Origin: Geothrix oryzae
GTDB taxonomy: Bacteria; Acidobacteriota; Holophagae; Holophagales; Holophagaceae
Length of the DNA: 64,000 nucleotides
Assembly: GCF_030295385.1 (NCBI RefSeq)
Contig: NZ_AP027079.1
Coordinates: 2,480,001-2,544,000 of the forward strand
Reading direction: 5' to 3'
Shown: positions 35,613-45,070 of the stretch, piece by piece
Position numbering within the stretch: position 1 is the stretch's first letter
How the letters are laid out: every line of letters starts with the position of its first letter
Position numbers and translations under genes: made by a program
The notes under the pieces: generated by a model
What the model saw: only the letters and a program-made list of their open reading frames with translations
Told to the model about the DNA's origin: nothing
Database searches by the model: none

Positions 35613-36305
35613 CTACTTCAAGCCCGTGTGCAGGGCCACGATGCCCCCCGTGAGGTTCGTCCAGCCCACCTGGCGGAAGCCCGCGGCCTCCAGTTCGGTG
35701 GCCAGGGCCCGCTGGGCCGGGAAGCCCCGGATGCTCTCGGGGAGGTAGGTATAGGCCGAGGCGTCGCCGCTGATCCAGGCGCCGATGCGGGGCAGCACGC
35801 GCAGGCTGTACCAGTCGTAGAAGGCCTTGAGGCCCGGCAGCACGGGCGTGCTGAACTCCAGGATGGTGAGCTGGCCGCCGGGGCGCAGCACACGCAGGAA
35901 CTCGGCGTAGGCCCGGGTCCGGTCCTCCACATTGCGGATCCCGTAGCAGATGGTGAGGCCGTCGAAGCTGGCATCCCGGAAGGGCAGCCGCTGGGCATCC
36001 GCATCACTGGAGGCCCAGATCAGGCCCGCGAAGCCCTTCCGGCGGAACTTGGCCGGCCCCAGGCGCAGCATGGCGTGCGTGAAGTCCGTGCTGACCACCT
36101 CCGCCCCGCGGCGGGCCAGGGCCAGGCTGGAGTCGCCCGTGCCCGCGGCCACATCCAGGAAGCGCTTCCCGGGAGCCGCGCCCGACTTCCGCGCCATGCG
36201 CCACCACCACCAGAAGTCCACGCCGCCGGAGAGCACATGGTTCAAGACATCGTACTTCCCGGCGATGGCCGAGAACATCTGCTGCACTTGCCTGCCTTCC
36301 GGCAT
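35613..36305 (-). CDS. ubiE: Demethylmenaquinone/ubiquinone methyltransferase UbiE/MenG
   Basis: A 230-residue SAM methyltransferase that C-methylates the quinone ring. Motif I LDVAAGTGDSSLAL, SSDADAQRLPF, ICYGIRNVEDR and LRPGGQLTILEFS are diagnostic of the UbiE family; AYTYLPESIRGFP is also typical. In an anaerobe the product is presumably menaquinone. AGGAGGT lies three bases before the chosen ATG; an upstream frame adds unrelated residues. It stops 2 bp after the convergent chemoreceptor gene. Confidence 0.95.
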   Translation of the reverse strand: MPEGRQVQQMFSAIAGKYDVLNHVLSGGVDFWWWWRMARKSGAAPGKRFLDVAAGTGDSSLALARRGAEVVSTDFTHAMLRLGPAKFRRKGFAGLIWASSDADAQRLPFRDASFDGLTICYGIRNVEDRTRAYAEFLRVLRPGGQLTILEFSTPVLPGLKAFYDWYSLRVLPRIGAWISGDASAYTYLPESIRGFPAQRALATELEAAGFRQVGWTNLTGGIVALHTGLK

Positions 36306-36421
36306 TCGACCTCCTGGAACCTTCCATTGAAACAGACCCTGGCCGCGTTGACCGAAGGTAGAGGCTAGCCAAGCCGCCCCCTCCCGCCCATCGTGATCCC
36401 TACCCAATCTGGAGGACAGAG

Positions 36422-38206
36422 ATGAGCACCACCGCTGCAGAGCAGGTCAAGGGGGGCAGTTTCCTCATGACCCCCATCGGGGCCCTGCCCCAGTTCACCC
36501 CCGAGGAATTCGGCGACGATGCCAAGGAATTCGCCCGGGCCGCCCGGGATTTCATCCAGGGCGAAGTGCTGCCCCGGGATGAGCAGATCGACAAGCTGGA
36601 CCTCCCCCTCACCATCGAGCTCATGAAGAAGGCCGGCGAGCTGGGGCTGCTGGGTCTGGAGATCCCCGAGGCCTACGACGGCATGGATGTGGACAAGCGG
36701 TCCGCCATGCTCGTGCTCGAGGAGATGAGCAAGCAGGGCAGCTTCGCCGTGAGCTACAGCGCCAACACCGGCATCGGCACCCTGCCCATCGTCTACTTCG
36801 GCACCGAGGCCCAGAAGAAGCATTACCTCCCCAAGCTGGCCACGGGCGAATGGCTGGCCGCCTACGCCCTCACCGAGGCCGGCAGCGGCTCCGATGCCCT
36901 GGGCGCCAAGGCCACGGCCGTGCTGGATGGCGACAGCTGGGTGCTCAACGGCACCAAGATGTGGATCACCAACGCCGGTTTCGCCGATGTCTTCATCATC
37001 TTCGCCAAGGTGGACGGTCAGCACTTCAGCGCCTTCATCGTCGAAAAGAACGACCCCGGCATCAGCACGGGAGCCGAGGAGAAGAAGCTCGGCATCAAGG
37101 GCAGCTCCACCCGCACCGTCATCCTGGAGAACTGCCGCATTCCCAAGGACCGCCTGCTGGGCGAGCTGGGCAAGGGCCACAAGATCGCCTTCGGCATCCT
37201 CAACATCGGCCGCTTCAAGCTGGGCGTGGGCAGCCAGGGCGGCATGAAGCGGATCCTTGAATACGCCATCAAGTACACCTCGGAGCGCCAGCAGTTCGGG
37301 AAGCCCATCAACTCGTTCGGGCTCATCCAGCAGAAGCTGGCGGACATGGCCACCAAGATCTTCGTCTGCGAGGCCCTGAACTTCCGGACCACCGGCTACA
37401 TCGACGAGGCCCTGCACGCCACCAGCTGGGACAGCCCCACCGCCGGCGCCGACAAGATGGCCGCCATCGACCAGTACACCATCGAGTGCAGCATCTCCAA
37501 GGTGTGGGCCAGCGAAGCCCTCTTCTCCGTGGCGGACGAAGCCGTGCAGGCCTTTGGCGGCTACGGCTTCAGCGCCGAGTACCCCCCCGAGAAGGCCCTG
37601 CGCGACTGCCGCATCAACCGCATCTTCGAGGGCACCAACGAGATCAACCGCCTCCTCATCGCCGGCACGCTGCTCAAGCGCGCCATGAAGAACGAGCTGC
37701 CCCTCATGCAGTTCGGCCAGCAGGTGGCCAAGGAGATTTCGAACCCGCCCAAGGCCGAGAGCTTCACGGGTCCCCTGGCCCGCCTGAAGCACGGCGTCGA
37801 GCTCAGCAAGCGCCAGTGCATGCTGGCCGCGGGCCTCGCCGTGCAGGTGCTGGGCCAGAAGCTCATCGACAACCAGGAGGTCATGGCCCGCATGAGCAAC
37901 ATGCTCATGGAAATCTACGCCATGGAGAGCGCCGTGGTGCGCGCCGAGCGCATGGTCGAGTCCGGCCACCGCTGGGCCCAGATCGCCCGGGACATCACCG
38001 AACTCTATGTCAACGAGAGCTGGCACAAGGTCCACGGCGACGCCCGCATGCTCTGCGCGGATGTGGTCGAGGGCGAGGCCCTGCGGCACGCCCTGGCCGG
38101 CGTGAGGGCCTTCACGGAGTTCCACCCCACCAGCAGCGCCCGCCTGCGCGGCCGCATCGCCAGCGAACTGATCCAGAAGGGAAGCTACCCGGTCGATGTG
38201 ATCTGA
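36422..38206 (+). CDS. Acyl-CoA dehydrogenase, long-chain type (paralogue 2)
   Basis: 594 residues, strongly similar over its whole length to the dehydrogenase at 31.8 kb, sharing GGSFLM-like starts, YALTEAGSGSDALGAKATAVL, WITNAGFADVFIIF, and RINRIFEGTNEINRLL with the catalytic glutamate. The pair differs mainly after residue ~415. GGAGGACAGAG precedes the ATG. A perfect palindrome terminates the gene. The two copies suggest different chain-length preference or expression. Confidence 0.94.
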   Translation: MSTTAAEQVKGGSFLMTPIGALPQFTPEEFGDDAKEFARAARDFIQGEVLPRDEQIDKLDLPLTIELMKKAGELGLLGLEIPEAYDGMDVDKRSAMLVLEEMSKQGSFAVSYSANTGIGTLPIVYFGTEAQKKHYLPKLATGEWLAAYALTEAGSGSDALGAKATAVLDGDSWVLNGTKMWITNAGFADVFIIFAKVDGQHFSAFIVEKNDPGISTGAEEKKLGIKGSSTRTVILENCRIPKDRLLGELGKGHKIAFGILNIGRFKLGVGSQGGMKRILEYAIKYTSERQQFGKPINSFGLIQQKLADMATKIFVCEALNFRTTGYIDEALHATSWDSPTAGADKMAAIDQYTIECSISKVWASEALFSVADEAVQAFGGYGFSAEYPPEKALRDCRINRIFEGTNEINRLLIAGTLLKRAMKNELPLMQFGQQVAKEISNPPKAESFTGPLARLKHGVELSKRQCMLAAGLAVQVLGQKLIDNQEVMARMSNMLMEIYAMESAVVRAERMVESGHRWAQIARDITELYVNESWHKVHGDARMLCADVVEGEALRHALAGVRAFTEFHPTSSARLRGRIASELIQKGSYPVDVI

Positions 38207-38225
38207 TCCCGTCCACCCGCGGCGG

Positions 38226-38265
38226 CAATACAGAAGGGGCCCCGATCGGGGCCCCTTCTGTATTG
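38226..38265. terminator. Bidirectional terminator, 40-nt perfect palindrome
   Basis: A 20-bp inverted repeat with no unpaired bases at the centre, from CAATACAGAAGG to CCTTCTGTATTG, sits between the convergent acyl-CoA dehydrogenase and FecR-domain genes. RNA from either strand would form a long GC-rich hairpin. Confidence 0.85.
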
Positions 38266-38273
38266 CGGAGGGA

Positions 38274-40217
38274 TCAGCGCCGGATCTCGCGCCCCCCGCC
38301 CCGGCCCTCGCCGCCGGAGGGACGGGAAGGCGCCGGCTCCGAACGGGGCTCGGGAGCGGACTCCCGGGGCCTCTCCCGGGGCGGCTCGGCCCGGGGCGCG
38401 GGCCGGGATTCCCGTTCCACCTGCCGCGGCTGTGGATCGGGCCGCCGCTCTTCCCGGTTGATCTGGGGGCGGGATTCGATCGGGCGGGATTCTGCGGGCC
38501 GGGACCGGGGGGCCACCTCGATGCGCCGCTCTTCCGCGGGGCGCGGCTCGACGGTGCGTTCGCGCGGACGGGGCTCCACGGTCCGCTCCCGAGGGGCCGG
38601 ATCCACCCGCCGCTCCTCGGTCCGGGGACGGGATTCCACACCCCGGTCCCGGGGGGCCGGGTCGACGCGGCGATCCTGCGGCGTGGCGACCTCGCGGCTG
38701 CGGTCTGCGGGACGCTCCTCGTGGACGCGCTCGCGCGGGCCCAGGGGGCGCTCGGAACCCTGGATCCGGCTGCGATCTTCAAAGGGCGCCCGGACGCCGC
38801 CGCCCACCGGGGAACCGGGGCGGGCATCCCCGGCGGGTCCCACCGGCGCGGGGGCGCGTCGGATGATGGTGCGTCCTGTGGTGGCCTGGGCCTGGCGCTC
38901 GTAGGCCATCAGGCGGTCCCGGTTCACATCGCGCTGGAAGGCCGACTGCATCTGACCGGGATTGCGGAACTCGGCCTGGGAGACGACCAGGGGAGAGCGC
39001 TGCCAGGGCGCGCGGAGGTCCCGGCCGCCCCCTGTCCAGGTGGTGCCGCCGGTGGCGCCGTTGAAGCCCCGGAGGACCGTCGCGTCCGAGTAGATGCGCG
39101 TGTGCACATGCGGTGCGTTGATGTAGTTGATGGACACGACATTCCAGGCGTAGCCGCCGCCCCAGGCGCCGTAGCCCCAGTGGCAGGGCGTGTTGTAGTA
39201 GCCCAGGGGCGCCCAGCCGTAGTAGCCGGGCGTGTGGTTCCAGGCTACCCAGGCGGGACTGTAGTAGACGCCGGGGATCCAGAACCAGCCCACACCCAGG
39301 CTCCAGTGCCAGCGGCCGTGGTGGTAGGCCACATAGGCCCAGGGCTCGTCGGAGACCCAGGTCATGCCGCCCGAGTAGGGGGCCCAGCGGCCCTGGTAGT
39401 AGGGGCGCCAGTCCTCGGCGACGCCGTTGGGCTGCCAGACCCAGCCGAACTCGCCGGAATTGACCCAGCGGCCATGGTCGTCGAGGTCGTCGGCGTAGTA
39501 GCGGATCTCGGAGGGGACGCGGTCCCAGCTCTCGCCGCGCTTGATGACCACCGCGCGCTCGCTCCACCGGTCGAAGTCGTCGCCATCGTAAGTGTTGAAG
39601 CTGCGCACCCGGTCCAGGCCGTCCTGGGGGCTGTACACCGTCAGGCGCTCCCCGGCGGCGACGCGGGCTTCGCCCCGCTCATTGGCGAAGGTCACCCGGC
39701 CGGTGTGGACCTTCAGACGGACGATGCGGTCCCGCTCGGCCTCCACCGTGAAGGCGCCCTTGTCGAAGCAGGTGGCCGTGCCCGAGGGCGTGTCCACCCG
39801 GAAGCGCGCGTCGGACTGCCCGCCCAGCAGCACGCGGAGCCGGCCGTAGTCCAAGCGGAGCAGCACCTGTTTTTCGCCCTTGCGGTCGGTGAAGAGGGTC
39901 GCGACAGTGAAGCGCGTGGCGCCGCCGAAGGCGATCCGGGTGCCGTCCCCCAGTTGCAGAACGCCACGACCGCGGCTTTCCACGACATCGCCCTCGGCGA
40001 TGGGGGTGCCCCGGCTCAGGGTTTCATCGAGGTCGCCCTTCCGGATGCGGACATCCCCCTCCAGGGCCCGCACCATGGCGTAGCGTTCCGGGGCCTCGCC
40101 CTGGTAGGTGTCTTCGTCGGCCGGGGCCGAGACTGGGGCCTGGGGTGCGGCGCTCACGAAGGCCGCGGGAAGCAGGAGTGCCGCTGCGAGCCGGGTAGAG
40201 GTGAAGGTCGCGTTCAT
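38274..40217 (-). CDS. Exported FecR-domain / DUF6600-type protein with Pro-Arg-rich tail
   Basis: 647 residues with a signal peptide (cleavage near VSAAPQ). Residues ~50-195 are a FecR-like domain (GDVRIRKGDLDETLSRGTP, VDTPSGTATCFDKG). Residues ~230-380 are rich in Trp/Tyr/Gly (WVWQPNGVAEDWRPYYQGRW, YYGWAPLGYY), typical of DUF6600. The last ~200 residues are low-complexity Arg/Pro/Glu with repeated RTVEPRPRE-like words and are probably disordered. Likely periplasmic or outer-membrane associated. The real frame is supported by the signal peptide and domain content. Confidence 0.87.
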   Translation of the reverse strand: MNATFTSTRLAAALLLPAAFVSAAPQAPVSAPADEDTYQGEAPERYAMVRALEGDVRIRKGDLDETLSRGTPIAEGDVVESRGRGVLQLGDGTRIAFGGATRFTVATLFTDRKGEKQVLLRLDYGRLRVLLGGQSDARFRVDTPSGTATCFDKGAFTVEAERDRIVRLKVHTGRVTFANERGEARVAAGERLTVYSPQDGLDRVRSFNTYDGDDFDRWSERAVVIKRGESWDRVPSEIRYYADDLDDHGRWVNSGEFGWVWQPNGVAEDWRPYYQGRWAPYSGGMTWVSDEPWAYVAYHHGRWHWSLGVGWFWIPGVYYSPAWVAWNHTPGYYGWAPLGYYNTPCHWGYGAWGGGYAWNVVSINYINAPHVHTRIYSDATVLRGFNGATGGTTWTGGGRDLRAPWQRSPLVVSQAEFRNPGQMQSAFQRDVNRDRLMAYERQAQATTGRTIIRRAPAPVGPAGDARPGSPVGGGVRAPFEDRSRIQGSERPLGPRERVHEERPADRSREVATPQDRRVDPAPRDRGVESRPRTEERRVDPAPRERTVEPRPRERTVEPRPAEERRIEVAPRSRPAESRPIESRPQINREERRPDPQPRQVERESRPAPRAEPPRERPRESAPEPRSEPAPSRPSGGEGRGGGREIRR

Positions 40218-40298
40218 GGAGCCTCCGCTGGAATGGAATGCCGGGACCCTAAAGGTCGGTTCCGGGGAATGAGACAGCCAGGGTCGTGCCAGTTCCTA

Positions 40299-40326
40299 AG
40301 TCTTCAGTCTTCAGTCTTCAGTCTTT
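40299..40326. repeat. Heptanucleotide tandem repeat AGTCTTC x4
   Basis: Four 7-bp units (the last ends TTT) overlap the stop codon of the secreted hypothetical gene on the minus strand. Slippage here could change that protein's last residues. Confidence 0.8.
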
Positions 40327-41058
40327 GGGAAAGGGCGCGAGGGCGGTGCCGGCCTTGGGCGGATCCGGGTGGGGCCCCAGGGCGGCCAGCCGGGGCAGCA
40401 GGCCCATCCAGGGGATCGACCACTGCCGGGGCGCGCCCTTCTCCACATCGCCCGCCGCCACCTCCAGCCGATCGGGGAGGAAGCGGATCCGCAGGTCCCT
40501 CCCCGGGGGCAGCGGCAGGTGGATCACCCGGGCCGTGGCGGGATGCACCACGCTGAGAAATCCCTCGCCATCCTCCAGCACCCAGAGCAGGCCCCGGAGG
40601 AAGGGCCGGAAATCGTCCGCGCACCAACGCAGGTTGCCGAATCCCCCGGTCAGGGCGGAATCCGTGGGGAACCCCCAGGCGCCCGAGGGTGCCGCCAGGG
40701 GGACGCCCCCATCCCGCCAGGCCCGCAGGGGGCGACCGGGCAGGCCGATCTGCAGGCGGATCAGACCCCGCGCATCGCTGATCCGGAGGGTGCCGTCGCC
40801 GGACAGGTGGATGATCATGGGCCCGCTGGAGGCTTCGGGCAGGGCCGCCCCTCCCTGGATCGTTCCCTGGGGCGCCACCCAGGGCTCCGCCTGCCAGCCG
40901 AGGGGGGAGGCATGCTCCCACGGCAGCGAGGGGCGTCCCGGCACGGGGGCCGCCTCGCCTTGCCCTGACAGCGGCCCTGGCAGCGGAGGAGGGGCGGCCG
41001 CCAGAATCGGGCCGGCGGCCAGGGCCGCAGCGCTCAGGAAGAGGGTGCCCAGCCGCAC
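40318..41058 (-). CDS. Secreted hypothetical protein
   Basis: 246 residues with a clear signal peptide (GTLFLSAAALAAGPILAAAPP). The mature protein has a proline-rich start and a beta-rich domain (LSGDGTLRISDARGLIRLQI, WVLEDGEGFLSVVHP). I recognise no family. The GTG start has GGAGG five to six bases upstream, and the gene overlaps the end of tatD by 25 bp, so it is probably co-expressed. Confidence 0.7.
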   Translation of the reverse strand: MRLGTLFLSAAALAAGPILAAAPPPLPGPLSGQGEAAPVPGRPSLPWEHASPLGWQAEPWVAPQGTIQGGAALPEASSGPMIIHLSGDGTLRISDARGLIRLQIGLPGRPLRAWRDGGVPLAAPSGAWGFPTDSALTGGFGNLRWCADDFRPFLRGLLWVLEDGEGFLSVVHPATARVIHLPLPPGRDLRIRFLPDRLEVAAGDVEKGAPRQWSIPWMGLLPRLAALGPHPDPPKAGTALAPFPKD

Positions 41059-41813
41059 AGGGCCTCCAGGTTGCGGGTGGTGAGGTCGGCGAGCTTCCCC
41101 GCGGAGATGCCCCGCAGTCCGGCCACGGCTTCAGCCGTGAAGCGCACGAAGCCGGGTTCGTTGGGTTTCCCGCGGTACGGCACTGGGGCCAGGAAGGGGG
41201 CGTCCGTCTCCACCAGGATGCGGTCCTCCGGCGCCCAGGCCGCCACCTCGCGCACCGCTTCGGCCTTCTTGAAGGTGGCGATGCCCGAGAAGCTCAGGTA
41301 GAAGCCGAGGTCGAGGGCCCTGGCCGCGAAGGCGCGGTCTTCGCTGAAGCAGTGGATGATGCCCTTCACCCGATCGGCGCCCTCCTCCTCCAGGACCCGC
41401 AGGGTGGCCTCCGGCGCGGACCGCGTGTGGATCATGAGCGGTTTGCCCAGGGCCAGCGCCAGGCGGATCTGGGCCCGGAAGACGGCTTCCTGCTCGTCCC
41501 GGGGGCTCAGGTCGTAGTGCCAGTCCAGACCCGTCTCGCCGATGAAGCGGACCGAGGGATCCGCCGCCAGGGCCGCCAGGGCGGCCCCGGTTTCCGGGGT
41601 CCAGGTCTTCGCTTCGTGGGGATGCACGCCCAGGCTCGCCTGGACGCCTGGCAGCCGGTGGGCCAAGGCCAGCACCACGCTGGAGTCTTCCAGATCCGTG
41701 CCCACGGCGATGAACCCGGTCACCCCCTCGGCCCGGGCGCGGGCCAGCGTGGCCTCGATCTGGTCCTGGGCCAGGTAGCTCCCCGTGAGATGGCAGTGCG
41801 CGTCCACAAGCAT
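41034..41813 (-). CDS. tatD: TatD-family metal-dependent deoxyribonuclease
   Basis: 259-residue TIM-barrel hydrolase. Metal ligands appear in order: VDAHCHL near the start, GETGLDWHYD, HTRSAPEATL, IIHCFSED and VETDAPFLAP. TatD/YcfH proteins are 3'-5' exonucleases linked to DNA repair or RNA quality control. I chose the ATG of MLVDAHCHL because the family begins there; upstream codons are antisense to the kinase gene start. Confidence 0.95.
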   Translation of the reverse strand: MLVDAHCHLTGSYLAQDQIEATLARARAEGVTGFIAVGTDLEDSSVVLALAHRLPGVQASLGVHPHEAKTWTPETGAALAALAADPSVRFIGETGLDWHYDLSPRDEQEAVFRAQIRLALALGKPLMIHTRSAPEATLRVLEEEGADRVKGIIHCFSEDRAFAARALDLGFYLSFSGIATFKKAEAVREVAAWAPEDRILVETDAPFLAPVPYRGKPNEPGFVRFTAEAVAGLRGISAGKLADLTTRNLEALCGWAPSS

Positions 41814-41889
41814 GCTTTCATAGTCCCATGCCACACCGGAATCACGCCAAGCCCCTTGCGTGCCGATGGTGTCTCCACAGATAAGAACC

Positions 41890-44800
41890 ATGCTCCCTCG
41901 ACGCACCACCCTCCTCTGGCTTTGGCTGGGCTTCACCACGGTCATCCTGCCCCTCTTGGGACAGCAGCCCGCCTTCCGCCGCTATGGCCTGAGGGACGGC
42001 CTCCCCCAAAGCCAGGTCACCGCCCTGCTGGAGGATCGCCAGGGCTTCCTTTGGGTGGGCACCAACACCGGCGGCGTGGCGCGGTTGGGAGCCTCGGGGT
42101 TCCGGACCTTCGCCGGGCCCCAGGGGCTCAAGGCCCTGTTCATCCGGGGACTCATGGAAGATGCCTCCGGCGGCATCTGGGTCGCCAGCCAGGAGGGCGT
42201 CTCTGAAATCCGCGGTGAAACCGTCCTGAACTACGGCCCGGCCCAGGGGCTGGAGACTTCCGATGCCGTCGCCCTGGGCCTGGACGATCAGGACCGCGTG
42301 CTGGTGGGCACCCGCCGGGGCCTGTTCCGGCTGGAGGCGGGCCGCTTCCACACCGTGCAGCTGCCCGCGCCGTGGCCCGGCGGACCCATCCGGCGGCTGG
42401 CCCGGGACCACGCCAAGGGGCTTTGGATCGTGGGCCAGGACACCTTCGTCGCCCGCTGGGATGCCCAGGGCCTCCACCCGTATCCCCTGCCGCCCCTGCC
42501 CGCCGAGACCCGCATCCGCGACCTGCAGGTGGATCCGAAGGGGCGGGCCTGGCTCCTGCTGGACACGGCGCTTCTGCGCATGGAGCGAGGTCAGTGGGTG
42601 AAGGAGCCGCTGGAGGGCCTGCCGCCTTCCCCCCGCATGGTCAGCCTGCGCTTCGATGCGCGGGGGGGCGGCTACCAGATCACCCTTGGCGGCGATGGCG
42701 TGCTGGTGAAGGAGGACGGCCAGCATGCCCGGCTGCTGACCGCCGCCATGGGTCTGCCGAGAGACCGCATCTTCGTCGCCATGCGCGATCGCCGCGGGGT
42801 GCTCTGGGTGGGTTCCGACGGCGACGGCCTCGCGGCTCAGGCGCTGCCCGGGCTCTGGACCGTGGACGGCACCGCCCAGCTGGCGGGCAAGGACCTGGCC
42901 GCCGTCACCGCCGTGCAGGAACTGGGCGCTGGACGCTACCTCCTGGGCTCCAGCACGGGCCTCTACCAGGTGGACGAGGGGCGGGGGCTCACCGGGCACT
43001 GGACCACCGCCAACGGCATGCCGGCCAACCCGATCTGGGAGCTGCTCCAGGACGGGAGCGGCGGCGTGTGGGTGGGCACAGACCGCGGCCTCGCCCACTG
43101 GAAAGCGGGACGCGTGGCTTCGGCCGGCCCGAAGGAGATGTCCCGGGTGGCCGTCCTGACCCTGATCCACCATGCCGGAACGATCCTCGCCGGCACCGAT
43201 CAGGGACTCTTCGAACTCGACCTCCAGGGTCGCCTGCGGGCCCACCTCCGCCTGCCCCCGGAGATCGGAGAGGAGTCGATCCCCGACATCCTCCCCTACC
43301 AGGGCCGCCTGCTGCTGGCCACCTCGTCGGGCCTCTGGGAGCGCGTGGATGGCCGCCTCCAGCGCACCTTCACCGACGCGCCCTTCGCCGCCTCCACGGT
43401 GACGGCCATCAGCCTGGACGCGCGCGGGCGCCTCTGGATCGGCACCATGAAGGGCCTGCATGTCTGGATGGACGGCCACTGGGCGAGCTTCGGCATCGCG
43501 GACGGCCTGCCCGACGAAGGCATCAACTTCATCGTGGATGTGGGTCAGGGGCGCGTGGCCATCGGCCACAACAAGGGCGTGACCTTCCTCGAGGGCCGCT
43601 CCCTGCACCACCTGAGCCGAAGCCAGGGCCTGATCTCCGAAGAGACCAACCACGACGGGTTCCTGCTGGATTCCAAGGGGCGCTTCTGGATCGGCATGAT
43701 CGGCGGAATCTGCATCCTGCAGGATGTCCGGACCTTCCGGAACGCCCCCCTGCCCGCGCCCGCCCTGCTCGAGGTGCGCTGGCCGGGCGGATCCCAGGTG
43801 CCCCCGCTCACCGTCCAGGTGCCGCCCCGCCCCGACTTCCTCGATCTCAGCTTCGACACGGGGGATCCCCTGGTGCCCTCCCGGATCTCCTACCAGGCCT
43901 ACCTGCAGGGCGTGGACGACGGCTGGCGGCCCGTGAGCCAGAGCCTCACGCTCCAGTACCGGAACCTCAAGGCGGGCTTCTACCGGTTCCACCTCCGGGC
44001 CTCCACCGATGGCGTGACCTGGACCGAGGGCACCCCGGTCTCCATCGAGGTGGCGCCGGCCTGGTACGAGCGCTGGCTCGTGCGGGGCCTGCTGGGCCTC
44101 GCCCTCATCGCCCTGCTCGGCTGGATCCTCTGGCTGCGCGTCCACGCCCTCGCCCAGCGGGCCCGGAACCTGGAAGAGACCATCGAGGACCGCACCCTCC
44201 TGCTCGCCCGCCAGAACCGCGCCCTGGAGCAGGCCCACCAGCAGATCAAGCGCAGCCTGGAAGAGCGGCTGAAGCTGCTGGACATGGTCACGCACGATCT
44301 CCGCTCGCCGCTCACCACGATCCTCCTCACCCTCGACCGCCTGCACGACCTCGTCCCCGGCCACACCAATCTCCTCGATGTGATGGAGCGGGAGGCCAAC
44401 CGCATCGAGGCCCTGGCGCGGAACCTGCTCGACCAGAGCCGGTCCGAGGCGCTGCTCCAGAGCCTCAAGCTGGTGCCGATCCCGCCCGCGGAGGTCACCG
44501 AAGGCTTCGAGGAGGTGCTTCGGCTCAAGACGGAGGCCGCGGGCCTCCACTTCCACCTGGAGATCTCCCCCGAGACCGAGCGGGTCGACATCCTGGCCGA
44601 TCCCGCCACCCTCCAGCAGGTGATGCTCAACCTCTTCGAGAACGCCCTCAAGTTCACGCCGGAAGGCGGCCAGGTGGGCCTCCGGTCCACGGTGGACCGG
44701 GCCGGGGCCGCCTGGGTCCTCGAGGTCTGGGACACGGGCCGCGGCCTGGATCCGGCCAAGATCCAGGAGCTGCTCCAGCCCTTCGGACAGACCCAGGCCG

Positions 44801-44946
44801 GGGACGCCGCCAAGGGCTGGGGGCTGGGGCTCTCCATCTGCCAGAGCATCGTCGATGCCCACCACGGCGAGCTGAAGATCGACAGCGAACCCGGCCAGGG
44901 CGCGCGGTTCCGGGTGGTCCTGCCGCTCTGCCCCGAAACCCCCTGA
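41890..44946 (+). CDS. Two-component-propeller sensor histidine kinase
   Basis: 1018 residues. N-terminal membrane/signal helix (~6-24), a large periplasmic region of repeated propeller blades (LWVGTNTGGVARLG, IWVASQEGVSEI, RLWIGTMKGLHVW; ~30-620), and a Y_Y_Y-type domain (~640-715). A second helix (~718-740), coiled coil, HisKA with H802 in MVTHDLRSPLTT, and HATPase (NLFENALKFTPEGG, WGLGLSICQSIV) complete it. This is the HTCS-like architecture without receiver or AraC domain, so a separate response regulator is required. The ligand is unknown; polysaccharide sensing is typical elsewhere. Confidence 0.93.
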   Translation: MLPRRTTLLWLWLGFTTVILPLLGQQPAFRRYGLRDGLPQSQVTALLEDRQGFLWVGTNTGGVARLGASGFRTFAGPQGLKALFIRGLMEDASGGIWVASQEGVSEIRGETVLNYGPAQGLETSDAVALGLDDQDRVLVGTRRGLFRLEAGRFHTVQLPAPWPGGPIRRLARDHAKGLWIVGQDTFVARWDAQGLHPYPLPPLPAETRIRDLQVDPKGRAWLLLDTALLRMERGQWVKEPLEGLPPSPRMVSLRFDARGGGYQITLGGDGVLVKEDGQHARLLTAAMGLPRDRIFVAMRDRRGVLWVGSDGDGLAAQALPGLWTVDGTAQLAGKDLAAVTAVQELGAGRYLLGSSTGLYQVDEGRGLTGHWTTANGMPANPIWELLQDGSGGVWVGTDRGLAHWKAGRVASAGPKEMSRVAVLTLIHHAGTILAGTDQGLFELDLQGRLRAHLRLPPEIGEESIPDILPYQGRLLLATSSGLWERVDGRLQRTFTDAPFAASTVTAISLDARGRLWIGTMKGLHVWMDGHWASFGIADGLPDEGINFIVDVGQGRVAIGHNKGVTFLEGRSLHHLSRSQGLISEETNHDGFLLDSKGRFWIGMIGGICILQDVRTFRNAPLPAPALLEVRWPGGSQVPPLTVQVPPRPDFLDLSFDTGDPLVPSRISYQAYLQGVDDGWRPVSQSLTLQYRNLKAGFYRFHLRASTDGVTWTEGTPVSIEVAPAWYERWLVRGLLGLALIALLGWILWLRVHALAQRARNLEETIEDRTLLLARQNRALEQAHQQIKRSLEERLKLLDMVTHDLRSPLTTILLTLDRLHDLVPGHTNLLDVMEREANRIEALARNLLDQSRSEALLQSLKLVPIPPAEVTEGFEEVLRLKTEAAGLHFHLEISPETERVDILADPATLQQVMLNLFENALKFTPEGGQVGLRSTVDRAGAAWVLEVWDTGRGLDPAKIQELLQPFGQTQAGDAAKGWGLGLSICQSIVDAHHGELKIDSEPGQGARFRVVLPLCPETP

Positions 44947-45070
44947 CCCCGGGGCTGTGATCGAGGGCAAAACCGCCGCGCGGCTTCCGGCCACTCCGCG
45001 CATGCTGGATGGATCCGGAGCGCCCGTGCTTCCCCCCTTCCCCTTACCGCCGACCAGCCAGCCCCCCCGC

